From: Bacillota bacterium
GTDB taxonomy: Bacteria > Bacillota > Clostridia > Christensenellales > Aristaeellaceae
Length of the DNA stretch: 44,222 nt
Direction of reading: 5' to 3'
Assembly (NCBI GenBank): GCA_023404715.1
Contig: JAEYAR010000058.1
Location: 1 to 44,222 of the forward strand
The number at the start of each line of letters is the position of its first letter. Within the stretch, counting starts at the first letter, position 1. Of the stretch, positions 31,092 through 40,007 are shown piece by piece. The position numbers and the translations under genes were made by a program. The notes beneath the pieces were generated by a model. The model was not told the origin of the DNA, did not search any database, and saw only the letters and a list, made by a program, of their open reading frames with translations.

Positions 31092-32972
31092 TTAGTTGGC
31101 CGGGATGAAGTCCGGTAGCTCGCCGGTGGAGACGTAGTAGCCGGAGATGTAACCGAACGCGCAGGCGTCCGCATCCGCGTTGGAGCCCAGTCGGTTCGTG
31201 CCGTGCACGCCGCCGGTCACCTCGCCCGCCGCGAACAGGCCCGGGATGACCTGGCCGTAGATGTCCTTCACGCTGGTGTTCGTGTCGATTACCAGGCCGC
31301 CCATCGTGTGGTGCACGGAGGGGAACTGCGGGATCGCGTAGTACGGTCCCTCTTCGATCTTCACCATGGTAGAGGCCATCACCTTGCCAAAGTCAGGATC
31401 GACGCCGTCGTCGATATAATCGTTGTGCTTTTCGAGGGTCGCCTTGAGGTTTTCCGCTGTGACGGTCGGATGCTGTCCCTTGACTTCAAAGGCGTTGATC
31501 TTCTCGACCAGCTCTTCGATCGTTTCGCCCTTGAGCACACGGCCGGTGGCTACGCCCTCGGCGATCTCCTCGGCCTTGACAAAGGAGACGACCGGCTCGG
31601 TGAAGATCGCATAGGTGGAGACAAAGCCGGTGTTCACAGCAGCGTTCGCGCAGACGTCGCGGCGGTCGCCCTCGTTCACGTAACGGTTGCCGTTAAAGTC
31701 CACGTAGATGACGCCGAAGGACGGGCCGGTGAACGGCCACACCGCATACTTGTCCAGCACGCCGGTGTTCGGGTCTGCCCAGGGATAGCGCTGGATGTTG
31801 CTCATCTGTGTCGTGTTGGCGCCGATGGCCTGCGCAAGGTAGATGCCCTCGCCCGTGGAGGCCGCCTTGATGTTCGTCGTGGGCAGCTCTTCCGTCAGGT
31901 ATGGCACCTGCGTCATGCGCATCTCGACGTTGGAGGAGAAGCCGCCGGTCGCCAGGATAACGCCCTTTTTCGCCTCGATCGTCTTGTAGCCGTCCGCCGT
32001 GGCTACGCGGATGCCGACGACGCGGTTCGCTTCGTCGCGCGTACGGTAGATTTCGACCATCTTGGTCTCCAGCTCGACGACCGCAGCGGTCTTCTTGAGC
32101 ATTTCAAGCTGCAGGTTGGTGATGTCGGAGCCCACCTGATCGCGCGTCACATAGGTGCGGTAGCCGTAGTGTCCGCCCGGACGCGCCAGCGTGTCGCGGA
32201 TTTCCAGGCCGTTCTGGAGCAACAGGTTGAGATAGAACGGAGAGCCGTACACCATCTCGCGCACCAGGGCCGGAACGCTCATGTTGTCGCCGCCCTTGAT
32301 GGTATCCTCGATGTGCTTTTCGGCCGTATCCGGCTCCAAAGAGAACTTCTCCTGCAGCGAAGCCGCGACGTCTGACGTGTAGGCCGCGTACTGGCCGCCG
32401 TTGATGGCGCTATTGCCGCCCGTCGTGGAGAGCTTTTCAATCAGCACCGTGCTGGAACCGGCTTCGACCGCCGCGTAAGCCGCCGCCAGGCCCGCAAAGC
32501 CGCCACCGACGACCACTACGTCGTAGCTCTCGTCCCAAGATGCGGGCACCTCAAAGGAGCCCATAATCGGGTAGTAATCCGGCGCGAGGTTCTCGCGGGC
32601 CTCTACCGGCTTGGTAAACGCCGCCATATCCGCGCCCGCTTCAATCAGAGCGGCCTCAACCGCCGCCTTGATGCCGCCCGACGTCATCGTCGCGCCGCTG
32701 ACGCCGTCCACGGCGATCGACTGCGCCTCGACGATTGCCGCCGGTACCTTTTCAAGCGCGGGCCAGCCGGGCGCGGTCTCCTCATGCGCGGTGACCTCGA
32801 TCTTTTCAATCGCGTTTTCCGTGACCGTGACTTCGACCGTCAGGCCGTCGTACATGCCCTTGGCCGTCGCCGCGTACGTTCCGGGCTTCATGCCCTCCGC
32901 CATCGCAGGCGTGAGCATCGTCGCCAGCATGCACACGCACGCCGCAAAGGCAACCCACTTTTGTTTTCTCAT
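31092..32972 (-). CDS. Secreted FMN/FAD flavoprotein reductase (fumarate/urocanate reductase-like)
   Basis: 626 residues: signal peptide (to about residue 25), FMN-binding domain (~27-112) with the flavin-attachment motif DGVSGAT (T95 the expected covalent FMN site added by an ApbE-type transferase), then an FAD-binding oxidoreductase of the flavocytochrome c type (~147-620) with VVVVGGGFAGLAAAYAAVEAG, HHTMGGLVIDTNTSV and GLFAAGEVTGGVHGTNRLGSNA. It has no haem-binding CxxCH. Such enzymes reduce fumarate, urocanate or related acids as extracellular electron acceptors; the substrate is not evident. The start follows ACGAGGAGGAGAAACC, and a LysR gene lies upstream. Confidence 0.9.
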   Translation of the reverse strand: MRKQKWVAFAACVCMLATMLTPAMAEGMKPGTYAATAKGMYDGLTVEVTVTENAIEKIEVTAHEETAPGWPALEKVPAAIVEAQSIAVDGVSGATMTSGGIKAAVEAALIEAGADMAAFTKPVEARENLAPDYYPIMGSFEVPASWDESYDVVVVGGGFAGLAAAYAAVEAGSSTVLIEKLSTTGGNSAINGGQYAAYTSDVAASLQEKFSLEPDTAEKHIEDTIKGGDNMSVPALVREMVYGSPFYLNLLLQNGLEIRDTLARPGGHYGYRTYVTRDQVGSDITNLQLEMLKKTAAVVELETKMVEIYRTRDEANRVVGIRVATADGYKTIEAKKGVILATGGFSSNVEMRMTQVPYLTEELPTTNIKAASTGEGIYLAQAIGANTTQMSNIQRYPWADPNTGVLDKYAVWPFTGPSFGVIYVDFNGNRYVNEGDRRDVCANAAVNTGFVSTYAIFTEPVVSFVKAEEIAEGVATGRVLKGETIEELVEKINAFEVKGQHPTVTAENLKATLEKHNDYIDDGVDPDFGKVMASTMVKIEEGPYYAIPQFPSVHHTMGGLVIDTNTSVKDIYGQVIPGLFAAGEVTGGVHGTNRLGSNADADACAFGYISGYYVSTGELPDFIPAN

Positions 32973-33016
32973 GGTTTCTCCTCCTCGTAATAATGCCCTG
33001 CATAGAGCCCGTCTCT

Positions 33017-33022
33017 ATTATA
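33017..33022 (-). promoter_or_regulatory. -10 element of the flavoprotein gene
   Basis: A perfect TATAAT on the minus strand 45 bp before the start codon, without a recognisable -35 at 16-18 bp, as expected for an activator-dependent promoter. A TCAA-GCT-TTGA inverted repeat (33088-33098) lies further upstream and could be a LysR site. Confidence 0.5.
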
Positions 33023-33118
33023 AAGCTCTGCCGGCCAAAGAGCAGACGAAAGTCGGAAACGAACCATTCGAAAAACAAAAAAGCATCAAGCTTTGACACA
33101 TTATCCGCAACAAACGCC

Positions 33119-34066
33119 CTATGCCTCGAAATATTCAGGCATCCTACGCAGAATTGTAACACACTCGTTTTGCGCCATGCGCTGCGCATAACGAACGCTG
33201 TGTTCAACCAGCGCCTTGGCGATAGGGGGCAGCGCCTCGGCATCCTTATAGACGATCGACTCCATCGTCCAGATCGGCTCCTCATCCATATCCAATTTAA
33301 CCATGCCGTACGTATGGGTGAAACGCTCGATCGCGCATTGGGGAATCAGCATCAGCGCATGCTCTTCATGCGCGTGCTCCACGACGAGCTGCACGCCGCC
33401 CAAAAACGTGTTCTTTTTAAAGCATACGCCCCGCTTTCTCAGGCGCGGCATCAACTCCAGTACAAAGCAGCAGTTGTCGTGCGGATGGACAAAACCCATT
33501 TCCCTGAGGTCCTCGTATACCAGATGCTTGCGCCGCGCAATCGGGTTGTCCTTTGAAGCCATCAGGTAAACGGGCTCCTGGTAAAGGCATACGGTCTGCA
33601 TGCCCGGGAAAGTCCGTCTGCCGATGCTGTAAAAGTAGCCCAGGTCGATCATATCGCTGCGGATCATCCCTGGGATGCTGGCGTTGGAGGATGTCACCAT
33701 GCTCATGCGCACCTTGGGATGCTTTTTGGAAAACTGCGTCAGCAGGCCAAGCAGGCTGTTCGCCGTATTGATCTCGCAGCCGCCGATCGTGATCTCTTCG
33801 TTCTTCTCCTCCCTGCCGGAGATGCTCTCCAGCGCGCGATGATAGTCGTCCAGCATGCGGTTCGCATGCTCCACAAAGCGCTCCCCCTCGGCCGTCAGGC
33901 GCAGCTGGCGGCCCGTCTTGCATAGAAGCGGCGCGCCAAGCTCCTGCTCCAGCAATTGGATATGCTTAAACAGCGTCGAAGGCGCATATTGCAGCTGCTC
34001 CGCCGCTTTTTGGTAGTTCAGCGTCCTGGAGAGCGTCGTGAACGTCATCAATTGCTTCGTGTCCAT
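33119..34066 (-). CDS. LysR-family transcriptional regulator
   Basis: 315 residues: N-terminal winged helix (MDTKQLMTFTTLSRTLNYQKAAEQLQYAPSTLFKHIQLLEQELGAPLL) and a co-inducer-binding domain from about residue 90. It probably controls the flavoprotein gene 146 bp downstream on the same strand. The ATG at 34066 is chosen because GAGGTG lies 6 bp before it; a GTG 6 bp further up is the alternative. Confidence 0.9.
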   Translation of the reverse strand: MDTKQLMTFTTLSRTLNYQKAAEQLQYAPSTLFKHIQLLEQELGAPLLCKTGRQLRLTAEGERFVEHANRMLDDYHRALESISGREEKNEEITIGGCEINTANSLLGLLTQFSKKHPKVRMSMVTSSNASIPGMIRSDMIDLGYFYSIGRRTFPGMQTVCLYQEPVYLMASKDNPIARRKHLVYEDLREMGFVHPHDNCCFVLELMPRLRKRGVCFKKNTFLGGVQLVVEHAHEEHALMLIPQCAIERFTHTYGMVKLDMDEEPIWTMESIVYKDAEALPPIAKALVEHSVRYAQRMAQNECVTILRRMPEYFEA

Positions 34067-34127
34067 GGGCACACCTCATCCTTCAGAGCACTGTCGAACC
34101 GAAAAAGATTGTTAAGATTCAAACTAT

Positions 34128-34156
34128 ATTGTACAGCATCCCCGACGCCAATGCAA
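34128..34156 (-). promoter_or_regulatory. Promoter of the LysR gene
   Basis: Minus strand TTGCAT (34151-34156), 17-bp spacer, TACAAT (34128-34133), ~60 bp before the start codon. Confidence 0.65.
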
Positions 34157-34160
34157 TCCG

Positions 34161-34197
34161 AAAAAGGCGCGGCACGCAGACAGGGTCTGCGCGCCGC
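34161..34197 (-). terminator. Orphan minus-strand terminator
   Basis: A 12-bp stem (GCGGC and CGCAGAC arms, one mismatch, loop of three) is followed on the minus strand by TTTTT (34161-34165) and then at once by the LysR promoter. There is no minus-strand gene to its right: the next gene is the plus-strand radical SAM gene. It may end a short RNA or antisense read-through transcripts. Confidence 0.6.
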
Positions 34198-34218
34198 ATG
34201 TGTATTTTACCGCATACC

Positions 34219-34247
34219 TGCACATCGCCGGCAGCGTCTGGTATAAT
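34219..34247 (+). promoter_or_regulatory. Promoter of the SPL-type radical SAM gene
   Basis: TGCACA (34219-34224), 17-bp spacer, TATAAT (34242-34247), about 40 bp before the start. Confidence 0.6.
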
Positions 34248-34288
34248 GGTGTCATCCCGAACGAATAACGATGCGGACAGGTGATACG

Positions 34289-35158
34289 GTGCATTACAAA
34301 GACGTAAAAGGCCTTCTTTCCGCCCAAAACGGCATGAACATCTACCGCGGCTGCACCCACGGGTGTATTTATTGCGACAGCCGCAGCCGGTGTTATCATA
34401 TAGACCACGCCTTTGAGGATGTAGAGGTCAAGCGCAACGCGCCCGAGCTGCTCGAGGCCGCGCTCAAAGCCAAGCGGAAGAAGTGCATGATCGGCACGGG
34501 CGCGATGAGCGATCCCTATATCCCTTTGGAACAGCAGATCGGCTACACCCGCAGATGCCTCGAGATCATCGAGCGCTACGGATTTGGCCTGGCGATTCAA
34601 ACGAAATCCGACGGCATCCTGCGCGACATCGACCTGCTGGAGCGCATCCACCGCAAGGCCAAGTGCGTCGTGCAGATGACGCTGACCACCTACGACGAGG
34701 CGCTATGCCGTATCTTGGAGCCAAACGTCTGCACGACGAAGGCCCGGTTCGAGGCGCTAAAGGTCCTGCGGGATCGCGGCATCCCCACCGTCGTATGGCT
34801 CTGTCCGCTGCTCCCCTTCATCAACGATACGGAGGAAAACCTGCGCGGCATCCTCGGTTACTGTTTCGAGGCCGGTGTGTACGGCATCCTGAATTTCGGC
34901 ATCGGCCTGACGCTGCGGGAGGGCGACCGCGAGTACTTCTACGCGCAGCTCGACCGGCTCTTCCCCGGCCTTCGAATAAAATATCATCAGAAATACGGCT
35001 ATCGCTACGAGGTCACGAGCGACAACCACGCGGCGCTCATGCAGCTCTTTCATGCGCAGTGCCGGCGCCACGGCGTCCTGAGCGACGTGCAAACGATCTT
35101 CTCCTACCTGCACGCCTTCCCTGCAGATAAGGAGCCGCAGCAGATGCGCCTCTTTTAA
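34289..35158 (+). CDS. SPL-family radical SAM protein
   Basis: 289 residues. NIYRGCTHGCIYCDSRSRCY carries the CxxxCxxC cluster motif and the GC-x-HGC-x-YC context of the Rv2578c/spore-photoproduct-lyase-like radical SAM family, whose function is mostly unknown. GTGAMSDPYIPLEQ and QTKSDGILRDIDLL are family features. A GTG at 34289 after AGGTGA gives the expected start (VHYKDVKGLLSAQNGMN); an ATG 18 bp upstream has no ribosome site. It ends overlapping the convergent radical SAM gene by 4 bp. Confidence 0.85.
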   Translation: MHYKDVKGLLSAQNGMNIYRGCTHGCIYCDSRSRCYHIDHAFEDVEVKRNAPELLEAALKAKRKKCMIGTGAMSDPYIPLEQQIGYTRRCLEIIERYGFGLAIQTKSDGILRDIDLLERIHRKAKCVVQMTLTTYDEALCRILEPNVCTTKARFEALKVLRDRGIPTVVWLCPLLPFINDTEENLRGILGYCFEAGVYGILNFGIGLTLREGDREYFYAQLDRLFPGLRIKYHQKYGYRYEVTSDNHAALMQLFHAQCRRHGVLSDVQTIFSYLHAFPADKEPQQMRLF

Positions 35159-36228
35159 TGCGCCCCCATCGCGTCCACACCCGCTTGGTGCAAAAGACGG
35201 CAGATCAAATCGTCTCGCTCATAAAGCCTGCGTCCGGCAGGGTCGCCGTATTGGCGCGCGAGCGTGCGAAGCGGTATCGTCCGATTGATGCGCATGCCGG
35301 GCGTCGATTCTTCCAGATATGCCTTGAGGATTGCCGCTGCGCCGTCCTCACGCAGGTTGCCCAGGCGCCACCACGGGGCGGGCTCCGCCAGGTTGGGATA
35401 GACGTCGAAGTTCGCGTCGATCGCAAGCGCCTTGGGCTCTACATCTACGTTCGGCGTCGCGTCCGCGTGCGTCAGCTCGGCCATGAGCGACCGCTCGGAC
35501 GACCCCAGCCGCTTGAGTCCGTCGCGGCTCATGGCGGCGAGCTCGCCCGGGACGAGGTCAAGGTCGCCTTCCTCCAGGCGTCCATCCTCGATGTCGTAGC
35601 CCGCGCCCTCGGGGGAAATGCCGCCCACGAACATTTCAAAGCGCAGCCCCGCCGCCTCGCAGCGCTCGTGCAGCCGCAGGTTTGCGATGAGGCGCAAAAA
35701 ATCCTCCAGCTCGTGCAGGCAGCGCTTGGTGATAAACAGCTGCCAGCGCGGGGCGATCCCGGCCTCGATGCACCGCTCCGTCGCGAGCAATTGGTCACGG
35801 TACGCACCGCTCCGTCTCATGCCCCAGTCGGTGCTGTCCTCCATTCCGAAAAACGTGATCTGGCAGGCCCGCGTACCGATGGACGCCGCCCAGGGGGCAT
35901 AGGACGGATCGCGCGCCAACCGCCATGTGGACAAAAGCTCAAACCGCAGCGCGCGCCCGGGCGACGAGAGCTCCTGCTCCAGCGCCCACAGCGCCCGATA
36001 GTCCGCGCGGTAGTCCGGCTCGCGCCACCACGTAAAGACGCCCAGCTCCTCGATGCGCCCGCCCGCCTCGTCCCGCCAGGCGCGAAACTGACCGGCGATG
36101 TCGCGCACGTCCTGCGGCGTCATCCGGCCGTCCGGGTGGTTCCCCAGCCAGCAATGGCGGCAGCGATTGGGACAGCCCGCCATGTCGGCCATGAGGGCCA
36201 AAGAGGTAAGTTCACGTGCCCCGCTCAT
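35155..36228 (-). CDS. Radical SAM protein of unknown function
   Basis: 357 residues. N-terminal C-P-N-R-C-R-H-C (CxxxCxxC, about residues 19-26) places it in the radical SAM superfamily; the rest, with WWREPDYRADYRALW and QITFFGMEDSTDWG, I cannot place in a characterised family. No SPASM-type Cys cluster is seen at the C-terminus. The ATG overlaps the stop of the HD-domain gene (ATGA), so the two are co-translated. Confidence 0.75.
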   Translation of the reverse strand: MSGARELTSLALMADMAGCPNRCRHCWLGNHPDGRMTPQDVRDIAGQFRAWRDEAGGRIEELGVFTWWREPDYRADYRALWALEQELSSPGRALRFELLSTWRLARDPSYAPWAASIGTRACQITFFGMEDSTDWGMRRSGAYRDQLLATERCIEAGIAPRWQLFITKRCLHELEDFLRLIANLRLHERCEAAGLRFEMFVGGISPEGAGYDIEDGRLEEGDLDLVPGELAAMSRDGLKRLGSSERSLMAELTHADATPNVDVEPKALAIDANFDVYPNLAEPAPWWRLGNLREDGAAAILKAYLEESTPGMRINRTIPLRTLARQYGDPAGRRLYERDDLICRLLHQAGVDAMGAH

Positions 36229-36854
36229 TGATCCGCACCTCTCTTCAAGTAGCCGCCTGCTCCCTCTATCTTCATGCGCTCGACGATTGACCGTTCAAAG
36301 GCGACCTTCTCGTCGAAGATCGCCCGCGCTTGAGGGAAGTTTAAAAGCTTACGGTGCTTTTCCACTTGCGCAGGCCATTCCTCCAGATAGAAGCGTAAGC
36401 ATTGCAGCATGTCCTTTTGATCCGTGTACGCCAGATAGGAAAACCCCAGCCATATGCCCTGAATGCCATAGTGGTCGAGCAGGTCCGCATCTTGCAACAG
36501 CTTCTCCCACAGGCTGTGCTCGTCTGCCTCCGGGCGGCGGTACGGATGGGCGGCGATGAGCGCGCATACCGTTTCCAGCTCCTGCGGCGTCAATTCCGAC
36601 GCCAGCAGATCGCGCGCCAGCACCGCTCCGGTATGAGCGTGCGGTTCGATACCCTTGCCGATATCGTGGAACATGGCCGCAACGCGCAGCTCATCATCGT
36701 GGCTTGCATCCGACGTCACCTGCTCGCGCAGGAGCAACACGCCCTTCGCCGTTCTTTCGCCATGAAAATAGGCTGCGCCGATTTCCCGTTCTACGTGGGA
36801 TTTCCGGCGGAGCAAATACTTCTGTGCAAGCTGATCCAGCCTTTCAAAATCCAT
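36225..36854 (-). CDS. HD-domain protein
   Basis: 209 residues with a metal-dependent phosphohydrolase HD motif, FHDIGKG (~61-67), and DADLLDHYGIQG further on. Family members hydrolyse nucleotides or cyclic dinucleotides, or act as simple phosphatases; the substrate is not known here. The start follows GAGAAGGAGCATGGAGC. It lies 33 bp after the RACo-like gene and is coupled to the radical SAM gene downstream, so it could be part of the corrinoid operon transcript. Confidence 0.75.
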   Translation of the reverse strand: MDFERLDQLAQKYLLRRKSHVEREIGAAYFHGERTAKGVLLLREQVTSDASHDDELRVAAMFHDIGKGIEPHAHTGAVLARDLLASELTPQELETVCALIAAHPYRRPEADEHSLWEKLLQDADLLDHYGIQGIWLGFSYLAYTDQKDMLQCLRFYLEEWPAQVEKHRKLLNFPQARAIFDEKVAFERSIVERMKIEGAGGYLKRGADQ

Positions 36855-36887
36855 GCTCCATGCTCCTTCTCAATCTATAGAATGGCC

Positions 36888-38357
36888 TTAAAACCCCATA
36901 TTCTCTATGAACAGCTCGCCAAATCGCGGATTCCCGCCCAAGTCGACATGCCGCGCCGATGCGGCGATGCGTTCGGCCTTCTTTATCTTTTCCGGATCGC
37001 GCAGGAGCATCTGCGCCCCGGCCAGCGCGGCGTTGCCCAGCACCTGCGTCCGTTCCGCCAGCTCGAAAGGGAGCAGGCCGATCGCAGCGGCGCTCTTCAC
37101 GTTTATCTTGCTGCCAAAACCGCCCGCCAGATAGAGGGCGCTCACCTGCTGCGGAGAAAAGCGCGCGCTGCCCAACAGCGCCTCAATGCCCGCGCTGATC
37201 GCGGCCTTGGCGAGCTGCACGCTGCGAATGTCCGCCTGACAGAGCGAGACCCCGTCCGCAAGGGTCAGCCGCTCCCCTTCCAGCGAGCCCGACTCGTCGA
37301 TCAGCCCCATGTTCAGAAAGGTAGCGACGGCGTCCACCAGCCCGGAGCCGCAAACCCCGATCGCCGGCGCCCCGCCCAGCGTACGGCAGCGAACGCCGTT
37401 CCCCTCCCGCCAGACCCGGTCGATCGCGCCCGGTACGCCGCTTACGCCGCAGGAGATGCACGCGCCCTCGAACGCGGGCCCGGCCGCCGTGGAGGCGACC
37501 CAAAGCGTCCCGCCGTCCCACAGGGCGATCTCGCCGTTGGTGCCGATGTCGCAAAGCAGCGCTGGCGCATCTCGCTCGCACAGCCCGGCCGCAAGCGCGG
37601 CGCACGTGATATCCGCGCCCACAAAGGCGTTCATGCACGGCGGCAGGTAGGCCCGCCTGTCCAGCAGAGAATCCCACCTTCCGAACAGGCAATCCGCCGC
37701 AAACGGCGCGCGGGCGAGGCTTTGCGGATCGCGCCCGGTCAACAGGTAGAGCATCGTCGTGTTGCCGGTGACGCAAAGCGCGTCCACCCGGTCAAAGGCG
37801 ATGCCCGCCGCCGCGCAGCATTCCAAGGTCAGCGCGCGCAGGCCCTGTACGATCAGGGACTGCAGCGTCTCCAGCCTGCCCTTCAGGGCCGCGTCGATGC
37901 GCCCCATCACGTCGGCAGCGTAGGCCCGCTGGGGGTTTTCGCCCCCAGCACGCGCTACGCAGGCCCCGGTCTGCCGCTCGTGCAATGTGACGGCCAGCGT
38001 CGTCGTGCCGATGTCGGCGGCCACGCCGTAGCGCGCATCCGCCCCGCGCACAGGCCCTGCGATCTCCCCCTCCGCAAAGGCGATGTCCGTCATCTCCCGC
38101 GTCGTAAAAAGCGCCGCCTCGCAGTCGCCCAGCAGCCGCACCTGGCAGCTCAGGCGACAGCCCGCCCTTTGCTCCGCCTCGTTCATAGGCGATACGGCGC
38201 CCGCAACGGCAACCCCACATTTGCCGCAGGCGCCCCGCCCGCCGCACGGATGGGCCGCGCGCATGCCGCCTCGCTCCAGCACGTCGTCCAGCAGCGGTTC
38301 GCCCTCAAAGGCCAGCTCCCGCCGTTCGCCGCCTGCGATCACGGTTAATTTGTGCAT
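36888..38357 (-). CDS. RACo-like corrinoid-protein reductive activator (2Fe-2S + ASKHA)
   Basis: 489 residues. The N-terminal ferredoxin-like domain has C38, C44, C47 and Cys at 67/71 (HPCGGRGACGKC...CRLSC). The C-terminal ASKHA ATPase-like domain has YGVAADIGTTTLAVTL and ALYLAGGFGSKINVK. RACo proteins use ATP to drive electron transfer onto inactive Co(II) corrinoid proteins and restore Co(I). The presence of a corrinoid protein and methyltransferase in the same operon supports this. The ATG at 38357 follows GGAGGCGAAG and overlaps the DUF2284 gene by 13 bp. Confidence 0.9.
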   Translation of the reverse strand: MHKLTVIAGGERRELAFEGEPLLDDVLERGGMRAAHPCGGRGACGKCGVAVAGAVSPMNEAEQRAGCRLSCQVRLLGDCEAALFTTREMTDIAFAEGEIAGPVRGADARYGVAADIGTTTLAVTLHERQTGACVARAGGENPQRAYAADVMGRIDAALKGRLETLQSLIVQGLRALTLECCAAAGIAFDRVDALCVTGNTTMLYLLTGRDPQSLARAPFAADCLFGRWDSLLDRRAYLPPCMNAFVGADITCAALAAGLCERDAPALLCDIGTNGEIALWDGGTLWVASTAAGPAFEGACISCGVSGVPGAIDRVWREGNGVRCRTLGGAPAIGVCGSGLVDAVATFLNMGLIDESGSLEGERLTLADGVSLCQADIRSVQLAKAAISAGIEALLGSARFSPQQVSALYLAGGFGSKINVKSAAAIGLLPFELAERTQVLGNAALAGAQMLLRDPEKIKKAERIAASARHVDLGGNPRFGELFIENMGF

Positions 38358-38905
38358 CTTCGCCTCCGAAACAGCAACATGCCGAAATAGGTGACGGTGT
38401 TCGGCCCGTTGACGTAGCGCAGCTGCGTATCCTTGACGGTTTGATATACGTCCACGCCGTAGCTTTCGAGCGAGGGCAACGCCCTGTCCGGATGACGGCA
38501 CGGCTGATCGTCCCGCTTGGCGCAAACCTCGCACAGGCGGCATCCGCCGCAGGTCAGGTGCAGGCAGGGTCCGGCGAGCCGGGCGGCGAGCGCCGCCTGA
38601 ATCCGCTGGCTGACCTGCGCGTGTTCGTCCCCGGCCCGGAGCATACCCTCGATGTCGAAGCTGTCCTCAATCCGGGCGATCGTCTGATACAAGAGCCCCT
38701 GGTCGTAGGCGCGAAGCTGCGCCATCAGGTCCTCTATATCCCCTACAGACGGCGGGCACATCCAGCAGCGCCCGTAGTTGCCGCAGCCGTTGCCCTCGCA
38801 GACCCTGCGAAATTCCGACGACGCCGCCACCTGCGACAGGGGGATTACCTGCGCCTTGGCCGCCCCGCAGGCGATGGCGGCCTCGATCATCGCTTCATCG
38901 CGCAT
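38345..38905 (-). CDS. DUF2284 metal-binding protein
   Basis: 186 residues with two Cys clusters, CEGNGCGNYGRCWMCPP and CLHLTCGGCRLCEVC...CRHP, typical of DUF2284 proteins, which probably bind iron-sulfur clusters and often sit beside corrinoid methyltransferase genes. The start follows CAGGAGATGACGG and lies 3 bp after the stop of the methyltransferase gene. Confidence 0.85.
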   Translation of the reverse strand: MRDEAMIEAAIACGAAKAQVIPLSQVAASSEFRRVCEGNGCGNYGRCWMCPPSVGDIEDLMAQLRAYDQGLLYQTIARIEDSFDIEGMLRAGDEHAQVSQRIQAALAARLAGPCLHLTCGGCRLCEVCAKRDDQPCRHPDRALPSLESYGVDVYQTVKDTQLRYVNGPNTVTYFGMLLFRRRRCTN

Positions 38906-38908
38906 CCG

Positions 38909-39955
38909 TCATCTCCTGGGATAAACCCCGTAGTCCTTGGCTATTTGGACCATGCGCCGCGCGCGTCCCAAGTCTGCGTTGGCGGGGTATTCGCATCCGG
39001 TGGCCAGTATGAAGCCGCCGCCTGCCGCCATGGCGTCGATCTGCGAGCGGCAATGCGCGTCCCACTCGTCGTCAGTGCCGATCACCGCGCCCGTCGGGGA
39101 CACGCAGCCGATCAAGGTCACCGCATCGCCGTACTTGGCCTTGCACGCGGCAAAGTCCGCGCAGTCGTCCGGCGGGTAGAGAAAGGAGATGGCCGCGGGC
39201 GCGACCGCCTCGATCTGCGCGTCAAAATAGACCCGCTGCCCGCAGTTATGCACCATGTTCAGGCAGCCGTGATCGCGCACGACCTGCGCCAGGCGCGCCA
39301 TGGGGCCCGCCTCCATCTCGCGCCACATGTCTTTGGACATGATGGAGCCGCTGGCAAACAGCGTATCCCACATCACGGCGTCTACGCCCGTCTCGCAAAG
39401 GGCGGCGGCATAGTCCGCCAGCGTATCGGCGACCGCCTCTAACGCCCCCTTGACCGCATCGGGGTCGTCGTACAGGTCCATGAACAGGTCCTGCTGTCCG
39501 CGCAGCATCGAGAGGACGCCGAGCGGGCCGAATACGAACGCCACGATCGGCACCTCGCCGCCCCTGGCCTCGACCAGCCTACGGCACACGTCGATGTGCA
39601 TGCGCATCCGATCGCTCTGGCGGTAATCCGCCTTGCGTATCCCGGCATAGCCCTCAATATCCCGGATCCGGCGCCGCGTGGAATCCGGGTGCGCCGCCTC
39701 GTTCTCCGGGAAGACGATCTCCTGCCCCCACGCGTCGCATTCGACCGACAGGTCGATCAATGTGACGATACAGTCCAGCTCGAATTCATCCGCCGCCTTT
39801 AAGAGCGCATCCGCGCAAGTCCTAGCGTCGGTAGACCAATGCGGATACGTCGCGCCGGCGAGCCCCCGGGTCACCCCGCTGAGGATCGGGCAAACGGGCA
39901 CGCGGTCCGCCTCCTGATGCGACAGCGCCCGTTTCACGCGTTCCATTGCGTTCAT
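38909..39955 (-). CDS. Uroporphyrinogen-decarboxylase-family methyltransferase
   Basis: 348 residues of the UroD/MtaA type. The zinc-site residues of methylcobalamin-dependent methyltransferases are present: H236-N-C238 (MVHNCGQ) and C321 (ATGCEYPAN). It should transfer a methyl group between the corrinoid protein and an unknown substrate or acceptor. The ATG at 39955 gives the usual family start (MNAMERVKRALSHQEADRVPV); its ribosome site is weak (GAGAGGCGGAATGAATCG). Second gene of the operon, 52 bp after the corrinoid protein gene. Confidence 0.9.
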   Translation of the reverse strand: MNAMERVKRALSHQEADRVPVCPILSGVTRGLAGATYPHWSTDARTCADALLKAADEFELDCIVTLIDLSVECDAWGQEIVFPENEAAHPDSTRRRIRDIEGYAGIRKADYRQSDRMRMHIDVCRRLVEARGGEVPIVAFVFGPLGVLSMLRGQQDLFMDLYDDPDAVKGALEAVADTLADYAAALCETGVDAVMWDTLFASGSIMSKDMWREMEAGPMARLAQVVRDHGCLNMVHNCGQRVYFDAQIEAVAPAAISFLYPPDDCADFAACKAKYGDAVTLIGCVSPTGAVIGTDDEWDAHCRSQIDAMAAGGGFILATGCEYPANADLGRARRMVQIAKDYGVYPRR

Positions 39956-40007
39956 CGATTCATTCCGCCTCTCCAGCCCGCATGCGCGCATGCGTAATCC
40001 TCTGCGA

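Noticed and set aside
36402..38348. Plus-strand open frame of 648 codons opposite the HD and RACo genes
   Set aside because: Crosses two genes with firm motifs on the other strand; no plausible product.
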